This document shows, one piece after another, positions 7,203 to 12,745 of a stretch of 17,695 nucleotides of DNA; positions within the stretch are counted from its first letter, which is position 1; every line of letters begins with the position of its first letter. The translations under genes and the position numbers were made by a program. A model generated the notes under the pieces. That model ran no database searches and had not been told where the DNA came from. It saw nothing but the letters and a program-made list of their open reading frames with translations. Where the stretch lies: assembly GCA_036503065.1 (NCBI GenBank), contig DASXXM010000561.1, forward strand, positions 1-17,695, read 5' to 3'. The DNA comes from DATEPR01 sp036503065. Lineage in GTDB: Bacteria > Actinomycetota > Actinomycetes > Mycobacteriales > Pseudonocardiaceae.

Positions 7203-7418
7203 ATGGACGTGCTTGTTCCCGACTGGTCCGAATGGACTGCGCTCAAGGTGTGCGAGGTACGACCGTCTCTGGTCAGCTCGGCCCGAGTCGGCCAGGTCGC
7301 TGGATTGATGCGTGGCGCCGGGTTTCACCCCGCGCCTGCCACCGCGATCCGCGTACTCGGCCCGATCGTGCGACAGGACGAGCCCGAGGACGAGCCGGAG
7401 CCGGCTCCGGTCGACTGA
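7203..7418 (+). CDS. Hypothetical 71-aa protein, acidic Pro/Glu-rich tail
   Basis: I do not recognise it. The product begins MDVLVPDWSEWTALKVCEV, has a central Val/Ala/Arg helix-like part (SLVSSARVGQVAGLMRGAGF) and ends in an acidic DEPEDEPEPAP tail. Most third codon positions are G or C, the strongest sign that it is real. GGGGAG at 7188-7193 lies 9 nt before ATG 7203. The in-frame ATG 7161 would add 14 residues (MPIPSITHFGELFD) but lacks a site. A hairpin follows at 7444-7469. Opposing open frames cover the same bases, so a non-coding interpretation remains possible. Confidence 0.5.
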   Translation: MDVLVPDWSEWTALKVCEVRPSLVSSARVGQVAGLMRGAGFHPAPATAIRVLGPIVRQDEPEDEPEPAPVD

Positions 7419-7443
7419 TCTCTGATTTCCACGCTCGTCGAAC

Positions 7444-7469
7444 CGACACCGGTCGATTGACCGGCGTCG
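7444..7469. terminator. Hairpin, likely terminator between convergent genes
   Basis: Bases 7444-7454 pair with 7459-7469 around a GATT loop: CGAC, one A-C mismatch, then CCGGTC with GACCGG. It lies between the stop of the 7203-7418 ORF and the end of sthA, so it can serve either strand. Confidence 0.55.
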
Positions 7470-7475
7470 TGGCAT

Positions 7476-7542
7476 GGCCGACCCCGAAAGCACAGCTGAG
7501 ACTGTTCAGATGTTCAGCTGGTGAACCGAATCCGGGTCGGCC
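7476..7542 (-). terminator. Nested inverted repeats in the sthA 3' region
   Basis: GGCCGACCC (7476-7484) pairs with GGGTCGGCC (7534-7542), 9 bp. Inside, CAGCTGA (7493-7499) pairs with TCAGCTG (7514-7520), 7 bp. Starting 37 nt after the sthA stop on its strand, this forms a long structured 3' end. Confidence 0.45.
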
Positions 7543-7578
7543 GCACTGCTGTACCCATCAGCCTGCGGTGCTGGTCGG

Positions 7579-8982
7579 TCAGTCGCCGATGCTGATGATC
7601 TCGCGCATCTTGTTGGTCGCGTCCAGTGCGGCGACCTTGTACGACTCGGCCAGGGTCGGATAGTTGAACACCGCGTCCACCAGGTAGTCCACCGTGCCGC
7701 CGCAACCCATCACGGCCTGTCCGATGTGTACCAACTCCGTCGCCCCCGTGCCGAAGACGTGCACGCCGAGCAGTGACCGGTCCTCCGGCGACACCAGAAG
7801 CTTCAGCACACCATAGGAATCGCCGATGATCTGCCCGCGCGCCAACTCCCGGTACCGCGAAACGCCGACCTCGAACGGAATCCGCTCCTCGGTGAGCTGA
7901 TCTTCGGTCTTGCCGATGAAGCTGATCTCCGGAATCGTGTAGATGCCGATCGGCGCCTGCGTGGACATCGGCGACACCGGCTCGCCGCACGCGTGGTAGG
8001 CGGCCAGCCTGCCCTGTTCCATGGACGTGGACGCCAGCGCGGGGAAGCCGATCACGTCGCCGACCGCGTAGATGTGCGGCTTCGCGGTCCGGAAGAACTC
8101 GTCCACCGGCACCCGGCCGCGCTTGTCCGCCGCGAGGCCGGCGTTCTCCAGGCCGAGGCTGTTCGTCATGCCCTGCCGCCCCGCGGAGTACATGACGACC
8201 TCGGCCGGAATCTTCTTGCCGCTCGCCAGCACCGCGATCGCGCCGTGCGTGTGCCGTTCGACCGCGGCGACCGTCTCGCGGAACCGGAACGTGACGGCAA
8301 GATCACGCAAGTGGTACTTCAGCGCCTCGACGACTTCGAGGTCGCAGAACTCCAGCATCCGGTCCCGTGACTCCACCACGGTCACCTTGCAGCCCAACGC
8401 CGCGAACATCGACGCGTACTCGATGCCGATGACCCCGGCGCCGACGACGACCATCGACTGCGGAACCCGTTCCAGCGCCAGGATTCCGTCCGAGTCGATG
8501 ATGGTCCGCTCGTCGAAGGCGACCGTCGACGGCCGGGCAGGCTGCGTGCCGGTGGCGATGACGATCTTCTCGGCGGTCACCTTCGTCTCGCGGCCGGTGC
8601 CGTCGAGCACCTCGACCGTGTGCTCGTCCAGGAAGCGGCCCATGCCAGGCAGGATCGCCACGTGGTTGCGGCCGAGCTGGCTCCTGATCACCTCGATCTC
8701 CCGGCCGATCACGTGCTGCGTGCGGCTCAACAGGTCGGCGACGGTGATGTCCTCCTTGACCCGGTAGCTCGCGCCGTACATCTCGCGCTGGTTCAACCCG
8801 GTCAGGTAGAGCACCGCCTCGCGCAACGTCTTCGACGGGATGGTGCCGGTGTTGATGCACACCCCGCCGATCATGTCCCGCCGCTCGACCACCGCGGCCC
8901 GCTTGCCGAGTTTGGCCGTGGCGATCGCGGCCTTCTGTCCACCGGGGCCTGACCCCAGCACCAGCACGTCGAAGTCATGCAC
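7579..8982 (-). CDS. sthA: Si-specific (soluble) NAD(P)+ transhydrogenase
   Basis: A 467-aa FAD-dependent enzyme, the same length as E. coli SthA (466). It moves hydride between NADPH and NAD+ in the cytoplasm. Visible features are FAD site GSGPGG (10-15), NAD(P) Rossmann motif VVVGAGVIGIEYAS (about 178-191), the FAD motif YAVGDVIGFPALAS and a C-terminal dimer domain. The disulfide oxidoreductase motif reads GGVCINTGTIPSK: Cys42 is kept but the second Cys of the lipoamide dehydrogenase motif is Thr47. That separates transhydrogenases from dihydrolipoamide dehydrogenases. The start is GTG 8982; an overlapping ATG is out of frame, and upstream frame extension to 9360 is antisense to the AAA gene. 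No ribosome-binding site is visible, so it may be leaderless. It is divergent from the AAA+ gene. Confidence 0.93.
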   Translation of the reverse strand: MHDFDVLVLGSGPGGQKAAIATAKLGKRAAVVERRDMIGGVCINTGTIPSKTLREAVLYLTGLNQREMYGASYRVKEDITVADLLSRTQHVIGREIEVIRSQLGRNHVAILPGMGRFLDEHTVEVLDGTGRETKVTAEKIVIATGTQPARPSTVAFDERTIIDSDGILALERVPQSMVVVGAGVIGIEYASMFAALGCKVTVVESRDRMLEFCDLEVVEALKYHLRDLAVTFRFRETVAAVERHTHGAIAVLASGKKIPAEVVMYSAGRQGMTNSLGLENAGLAADKRGRVPVDEFFRTAKPHIYAVGDVIGFPALASTSMEQGRLAAYHACGEPVSPMSTQAPIGIYTIPEISFIGKTEDQLTEERIPFEVGVSRYRELARGQIIGDSYGVLKLLVSPEDRSLLGVHVFGTGATELVHIGQAVMGCGGTVDYLVDAVFNYPTLAESYKVAALDATNKMREIISIGD

Positions 8983-8993
8983 GCGGTCAGTGT

Positions 8994-9023
8994 GCCAGTG
9001 AATATGGGCGCCAGCGAATATGG
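8994..9023. repeat. Two 14-bp direct repeats in the sthA/AAA+ control region
   Basis: GCCAGTGAATATGG (8994-9007) and GCCAGCGAATATGG (9010-9023) differ at one base and are 16 bp apart. They lie in the 84-bp gap between divergent genes. Read on the minus strand each contains CATATT, a possible -10 for sthA. Tandem sites for a regulator are the simplest reading. Confidence 0.6.
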
Positions 9024-9066
9024 CCGACGTCCGGACAGTGGACCGGCGCGATGGCAGGCTGGGGAC

Positions 9067-10479
9067 ATGCCCGACATCACCGACGAAACCCAGCCGGATC
9101 TCGCCGGCGCACAGCGGCTCGCCGCGGCGCTGGCCAACCTGCTGGAGAACACGCGTCATCTGGTCACGTCCAGCGCGGGATCGGCGCTGGTGGCCATGAT
9201 CACCGACCACATCGGCTGTCCATTGGCGCAGGTGCCGAACGTGGCCACGAACTTCGGCAATTGGGAACACGTGAACGTGCAACGCGGGATCGACGCGTAT
9301 CTCGCCGCGCACAGCCCGGACGCCGCGTGGTTCGGCGTCGCCGGCTCGGGGCGCGGGCACCAGGACGTGGTGGACATGCTGTCCGCCGCCGGCCAGGGCT
9401 ACGCGTTCCAGCTGGGCGCGGTGGACTACACGACGGTCGCCACCGGACCCGACTCGGTGACCGAGGCGGTGCAGTTGGGGCTGGTACGGACCACGTCACC
9501 AACCGGCGAACCGGTCGTGATCGCGGTGCGCGGCTCGTCGGAATTTCACGGCCACCAACCGAACTGCGTGCTCCAGGTCCTCGCCGCCAACCGGGCCTCG
9601 GCAACGGCGGTACGCGACGAGATCGAACAACAGATGCGCGAGCACGACGCGTTCCGCGGCGCCATCCTCCAGTTCGACGTCAATGACCAGCGTGGCAACG
9701 AACTGGTCAGCTTCGTGCCCCGCCCCAACCTGACGGCGGACCAGGTCGTGCTGCCGGCCGGCGTGTTGGAAAGCCTGGAACGACACGTGGTGCGCGGCGC
9801 GGCGCACAATGCCCGTCTGGTGGCAATGGGCCAGCACCTCAAGCGCGGTCTGCTGTTGTACGGGCCGCCCGGCACCGGAAAGACGCACACGGTGCGGTAT
9901 CTGATGTCCCGCCTGACCGAAGCAACGGTGGTTGTGTTGTCCGGCCGGGCATTGCGGCTGTTGCCGGCGGCGTCGGCGTTGGTCCGGCGGTTGCAGCCCG
10001 CGGTCCTGGTGATCGAGGACGTGGACCTGATCGCCCAGGAGCGCACCCCGCACGACGGCGGCAATCCCCTGCTGTTCGAACTGCTGAACCGGATCGACGG
10101 GGTGGACGCCGACGCGGACGTCACGTTCGTGCTGACCACCAACCGAGTGGAAGTCCTGGAGCAGGCACTGGTCGACCGCCCCGGCCGGGTGGACCTGGCC
10201 GTGGAGATCCCCAAGCCGGACACGACGGAACGCACGCGCCTACTCCGGCTCTACAGCAGGGATGTCGAGCTGAACCTGACCGACGAAGCCGGGTTGGTGG
10301 CCGCGATGGACGGAGTGACGGCATCGTTCGTCCGGGAGCTGGTCCGCAGAACCGTGCTGTCACAAGTGGAACAGCAGACCGACAGGGTGACGCTGACGGA
10401 CGAGAACCTACGCGGCGCCCTGGCCGAGCTGACCTCGGAACGCAACAAGGTGACCAGCCGCATCCTGGGCGGCGCATAG
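9067..10479 (+). CDS. AAA+ ATPase with BCS1-like Walker B
   Basis: A 470-aa protein. Residues 1-230 form an N-terminal region I cannot assign, with no visible membrane segment. The AAA domain follows: Walker A GPPGTGKT (266-273), Walker B VLVIEDVD (313-320), sensor 1 TTN (357-359), arginine-finger segment DRPGRVD (370-376) and a C-terminal helical lid. Most AAA proteins have DE in Walker B; here it is Glu317-Asp318, the order seen in BCS1-type AAA proteins (EDID). Such ATPases unfold or translocate proteins as hexamers. Start ATG 9067 follows a GGGGA too close to act well; an in-frame ATG at 8977 would overlap sthA. It is divergent from sthA and convergent, with one base between stops, with a PAC2-family gene. 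The substrate is unknown. Confidence 0.85.
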   Translation: MPDITDETQPDLAGAQRLAAALANLLENTRHLVTSSAGSALVAMITDHIGCPLAQVPNVATNFGNWEHVNVQRGIDAYLAAHSPDAAWFGVAGSGRGHQDVVDMLSAAGQGYAFQLGAVDYTTVATGPDSVTEAVQLGLVRTTSPTGEPVVIAVRGSSEFHGHQPNCVLQVLAANRASATAVRDEIEQQMREHDAFRGAILQFDVNDQRGNELVSFVPRPNLTADQVVLPAGVLESLERHVVRGAAHNARLVAMGQHLKRGLLLYGPPGTGKTHTVRYLMSRLTEATVVVLSGRALRLLPAASALVRRLQPAVLVIEDVDLIAQERTPHDGGNPLLFELLNRIDGVDADADVTFVLTTNRVEVLEQALVDRPGRVDLAVEIPKPDTTERTRLLRLYSRDVELNLTDEAGLVAAMDGVTASFVRELVRRTVLSQVEQQTDRVTLTDENLRGALAELTSERNKVTSRILGGA

Positions 10480-10480
10480 G

Positions 10481-11485
10481 TTACAGGTCGGGATTGCCCT
10501 GTTGTTCGGCCAGGAAGCGTTCGAACTCGCTGCCCAGTTCTTCCGCGGTGGGCATCCGGTCCGTGCCTTCGGCCAGGAGGCTGTTCCGGGCGGCGCCCTC
10601 GGCGAAGCGGTCGTACTGCTCCTCGAGGGCGCGGACCACCTCCGCCACCTCGTCCGAGCCGTTGACCTGGCGGTTGATCTCGATGTCGGCCCGGTTCGCG
10701 GCGGCGTGCAGGCTGTCGTCCGGGAAGCGCAGGTTCGTCACCCTGGTGACCGCGCCCAACAGGACCACGGCGGCGGCCGGATAGCTCGCCTGGGCGAGGT
10801 AGTGCGGCACGTGGGCCGCGAAGCCGACCGCGTCCTGGCCGTTCTCGCCAAGCCGGAACTCGAGCAGGGCGCTGACGCTGCCGGGGACCTGCAGGCGGTT
10901 GAGGACCGGCTGGAAGTCGCCGACCAGTTCGGCGCGGGTGGCGTGGCCGGTGACGCCCAGCGGGCGCGTGTGCGGGACACCCATCGGGATGCCGTGCATA
11001 CCGACCGTCAGGCGGACACCCCAGCGTTCGTTCAGGGTCCGGATCGCCGTGGTGAACCTTTCCCACTCGTGGTCCGGTTCGGGGCCGGTGAGCAGCAGGA
11101 ACGGCGTGCCGTCCGTGTCGTGCAGCAGGTGGACCACCAGTTCCGGCGCCTGGTACTCGGCCCAGTGGTCTGTGACGTACGTCATCAACGGACGTTTTGA
11201 CCGGTAGTCGATCAGTCGGTCCACGTCGAACCGGGCCACCACTCGGTGTTCGAAGCTGCTGAGCAGGTGTTCCGCGGTCAGGCGGCCGGCGGAACCGGCG
11301 TCCATGAAGCCCTCGAAGTGGTGCAGCAGTACCGCCCCGGTCAGGTCGGGGACGTCGGAGTCCACCTCGTACAACTCCTGCGGGTCCAGCACCACAGCCT
11401 CCGATCGCGGGTCGTACGTGCCCGTCACCTCAGGCAACGCACGGCGTCCGCGAATCAATCCCGTCATCCAGCGCAGCAGCCCCAT
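10481..11485 (-). CDS. PAC2-family protein (proteasome-assembly-chaperone-like)
   Basis: A 334-aa soluble protein. Residues about 37-260 show the PAC2 pattern: LYEVDSDVPDLTGAVLLHHF-EGFMDAG, PFLLLTGPEPDHEWERF, VGMHGIPMGVPHTRPLGVTGHAT, GFAAHVPHYLAQASYPAAAVVLL. The C-terminus is charged and helical. Actinobacterial PAC2 proteins resemble eukaryotic proteasome assembly chaperone 2; their function here is not established. ATG 11485 has no ribosome-binding site, but TAAACT (11498-11493, minus strand) lies 7 nt upstream, which fits a leaderless mRNA. The N-terminus is about 35 residues longer than the recognisable domain, so an internal start cannot be excluded. It follows the CYTH gene by 57 nt on the same strand and ends one base from the AAA+ gene's stop. 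Confidence 0.85.
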   Translation of the reverse strand: MGLLRWMTGLIRGRRALPEVTGTYDPRSEAVVLDPQELYEVDSDVPDLTGAVLLHHFEGFMDAGSAGRLTAEHLLSSFEHRVVARFDVDRLIDYRSKRPLMTYVTDHWAEYQAPELVVHLLHDTDGTPFLLLTGPEPDHEWERFTTAIRTLNERWGVRLTVGMHGIPMGVPHTRPLGVTGHATRAELVGDFQPVLNRLQVPGSVSALLEFRLGENGQDAVGFAAHVPHYLAQASYPAAAVVLLGAVTRVTNLRFPDDSLHAAANRADIEINRQVNGSDEVAEVVRALEEQYDRFAEGAARNSLLAEGTDRMPTAEELGSEFERFLAEQQGNPDL

Positions 11486-11492
11486 CGCATCG

Positions 11493-11498
11493 AGTTTA
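11493..11498 (-). promoter_or_regulatory. -10-like element for a leaderless PAC2 transcript
   Basis: TAAACT on the minus strand lies 7 nt before ATG 11485, which would put transcription start at or next to the start codon. This explains the missing ribosome-binding site. No -35 is evident. Confidence 0.4.
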
Positions 11499-11542
11499 GT
11501 GCCGCGGCGGGTCTTCGTGCGCCTTCCAGACCAACGAGCTGA

Positions 11543-12013
11543 TTAGTTGAGGGCCAGCAGCCGGTTGGAGTAGCGGGGGTCACCGGTGACCTCGGGGCCG
11601 AACCAGTCCGGCGGGGTGAACACGGCGGCGGCCGGCTCGCTGTCGAACTCGACCTCCACCACCCGCAGTCCCTCGTGGCGGCCGGTGTAGACGTCGACCG
11701 ACGCGACGAGGTCGCCGATCGGCACGTCGTAACGCAGCTTGGTCAGCCACTGGTCGCCGGTGAGCGGCCAGAGCTGGTCGAAAACGCCGTCCGGCAGCGG
11801 GAACTCGACCTCGTCGCGGACCGCGGCGCCGGTCGCGGCACGGTGCCGCTTCACCGTCATCAGCTCACGGTCGCCTGCCGCGCGCAGCCGGACCTCGGTG
11901 CCGCGCGAGTCCGCCTCCGTCAGGTAACCCTGACGCAACCGCTCCGGCTCGACACCGGGCGGCGGCGACCAGCGGTCGGCGACCAGGAACTTGCGTTCGA
12001 TCTCCAGGGCCAC
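11543..12013 (-). CDS. CYTH-domain protein (triphosphate tunnel metalloenzyme family)
   Basis: A 156-aa protein, the size of single-domain bacterial tunnel enzymes. It opens MALEIERKFLV, containing the signature E-x-E-x-K (Glu4, Glu6, Lys8). The alternating basic and acidic strands of the barrel follow: RQGYLTE, VRLRAAGDRELMTVKRHRA, RDEVEFPLP, KLRYDVP, SVDVYTGRHEGLRVVEVEF. Members hydrolyse inorganic triphosphate or thiamine triphosphate, or act as class IV adenylate cyclases. This short single-domain form best fits a triphosphatase, but the substrate cannot be read off. The start is GTG 12013, with GAGGAG (12027-12022) 8 nt upstream. A 12-bp hairpin ends only 8 nt before that site, leaving no room for a promoter, so the mRNA probably starts farther upstream and includes the small ORF at 12115-12186. 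Confidence 0.9.
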   Translation of the reverse strand: MALEIERKFLVADRWSPPPGVEPERLRQGYLTEADSRGTEVRLRAAGDRELMTVKRHRAATGAAVRDEVEFPLPDGVFDQLWPLTGDQWLTKLRYDVPIGDLVASVDVYTGRHEGLRVVEVEFDSEPAAAVFTPPDWFGPEVTGDPRYSNRLLALN

Positions 12014-12035
12014 CTCGGTCGCTCCTCGCGCGGGA

Positions 12036-12070
12036 GACGGGGGTGGGCGCGGCGCGCACCCACCCCCGTC
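12036..12070 (-). terminator. 12-bp hairpin before CYTH: terminator or attenuator
   Basis: GACGGGGGTGGG (12036-12047) pairs perfectly with 12059-12070 around an 11-nt loop. In the minus direction it follows the 23-aa ORF and stands 8 nt before the CYTH ribosome-binding site. It could end the small transcript or regulate read-through into CYTH. Confidence 0.65.
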
Positions 12071-12072
12071 AG

Positions 12073-12090
12073 GCTACCCAGCGGGGTAGC
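12073..12090 (-). other. 7-bp hairpin upstream of the 12036 hairpin
   Basis: GCTACCC and GGGTAGC (12073-12079 with 12084-12090) form a perfect stem with a 4-nt loop. It lies 24 nt past the small ORF's stop and 2 nt from the larger hairpin. Confidence 0.5.
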
Positions 12091-12114
12091 TCGATCCCGA
12101 AGTGAACCGTCGAA

Positions 12115-12186
12115 CTAGTCGGCGCTGACGTTACGAGCGCTGACGCGACGCGCACTGACGCGACGCAGGGACTGGGTCCTACGCAT
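12115..12186 (-). CDS. Possible 23-aa Arg-rich repeat peptide (leader ORF)
   Basis: ATG 12186 to TAG 12115 encodes a 23-residue peptide that opens MRRTQSL. It continues with three 5-residue repeats, RRVSA, RRVSA and RNVSA, and ends in Asp. Seven of 23 residues are Arg; there is no hydrophobic segment and no Cys. A good ribosome-binding site is present: AAGGGG 6 nt upstream, with AGGAG just before it. Two hairpins follow, then the CYTH gene on the same strand. It could be a leader peptide whose translation controls the hairpins, or a free-standing micropeptide. I know no family for it. Coding status rests on the start signal, repeat phase and context only. Confidence 0.45.
   Translation of the reverse strand: MRRTQSLRRVSARRVSARNVSAD
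12122..12166. repeat. Three tandem 15-bp repeats
   Basis: Units 12122-12136, 12137-12151 and 12152-12166 share GC[GA]CTGACG, and the last two differ at one base. The period is a multiple of three and in phase with the small ORF, so each unit encodes five residues. Confidence 0.8.
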
Positions 12187-12227
12187 GGGGCACCCCTTTC
12201 TCCTGACGAACCGGCATGGCCGAACGA

Positions 12228-12245
12228 TTCGCCGGAACCGGCGAA
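12228..12245. promoter_or_regulatory. 18-bp palindrome, possible operator
   Basis: TTCGCCGG (12228-12235) and CCGGCGAA (12238-12245) are perfect inverted repeats around AA. The site lies 41-59 bp upstream of the 23-aa ORF's ATG, where a repressor or activator would control the peptide/CYTH transcript. Confidence 0.5.
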
Positions 12246-12309
12246 CGGATTGGAGTAAACCAGGCAGCCGACGAAGCCACCCCACAACGGCTCGAATCCC
12301 AACCGCCCA

Positions 12310-12337
12310 GCCATTTCGGGACAGCCATTTCAGGACA
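12310..12337. repeat. Two 14-bp tandem repeats, with two degenerate copies following
   Basis: GCCATTTCGGGACA (12310-12323) and GCCATTTCAGGACA (12324-12337) differ at one base. The core ATTTC-nGGAC recurs in weaker form at 12346 and 12366, giving starts spaced 14, 19 and 20 bp. The series may be a regulator-binding array or a decayed duplication. Confidence 0.55.
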
Positions 12338-12587
12338 GCCGCCAGATTTCGGACCGATAGCCCGAATTTCTCGACCGAATCAGCGTTTCCACAGCTCAGA
12401 GTGTCTGTATCGGATCTGTTGGGCTACCCGGACGTGGCTGAATACGGTGTAAAAGTGTTGCCTGAAGTAAGTGCTGACAGAAAGTCCGGGCACACCGAAA
12501 ACGCCATGGCAACCCGTTTGCCGAAATGTATTTCCGCGCGACATCGACGGCGAATCGGACGTCGTCACGGACCACGTGCCGGGTGGC

Positions 12588-12617
12588 ATTGTCGGCAGTG
12601 GCGTTGTGACGTGTCAA
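12588..12617 (-). promoter_or_regulatory. Promoter-like sequence, leftward
   Basis: On the minus strand a perfect TTGACA (12617-12612) is followed after 18 nt by GACAAT (12593-12588, four of six matches). It points to the gene-free region and, some 400 bp on, the 23-aa ORF and CYTH. An unannotated RNA could start here. Confidence 0.4.
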
Positions 12618-12676
12618 CGATCCCGGCACGGTTGCATACAACCGTTCAGTGCCGCACGACGAGCCGAACGACGAGA

Positions 12677-12714
12677 AGGGTGTGCGCCACCGCCGAAGCC
12701 GTGACGCACACCCT
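12677..12714 (-). terminator. Terminator of the ricin-lectin gene
   Basis: AGGGTGTGCG (12677-12686) pairs perfectly with CGCACACCCT (12705-12714), 10 bp, with an 18-nt loop. It begins 31 nt past the stop at 12746 on the gene's strand. There is no T-run, as is common in actinomycetes. Confidence 0.7.
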
Positions 12715-12745
12715 CGCTATCGTCGGTCGCCGCTACGGCGCCGGC

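Larger units (their letters stand above)
12246..12676. other. Gene-free region with short repeats
   Basis: This stretch is less GC-rich than its surroundings and has no credible coding frame; the short frames on either strand have unlike composition and no start signals. It contains ATTTC-type repeats (12310-12375) and a promoter-like sequence (12588-12617). Confidence 0.55.

Noticed and set aside
6963..7493. 176-codon minus-strand ORF around the small gene
   Set aside because: Arg/Asp/His-rich without motifs; it spans terminators and AT-rich repeats, and the + strand frame has better codon bias and a ribosome-binding site.
7579..8982. Dihydrolipoamide dehydrogenase as the identity of the flavoprotein
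   Set aside because: The second redox Cys is Thr (CINTGT), as in soluble transhydrogenases.
9067..10479. Proteasomal ATPase ARC/Mpa as the identity of the AAA+ gene
   Set aside because: No N-terminal coiled coil, OB-fold pattern or C-terminal proteasome-docking tail is visible; it ends in ILGGA.
12122..12166. Tandem repeats considered as a CRISPR array
   Set aside because: Units are contiguous 15-mers without spacers and stay in one reading frame.
12216..12452. 78-codon plus-strand ORF in the gene-free region
   Set aside because: No ribosome-binding site, rare-looking composition and repeats crossing it; no recognisable motif.
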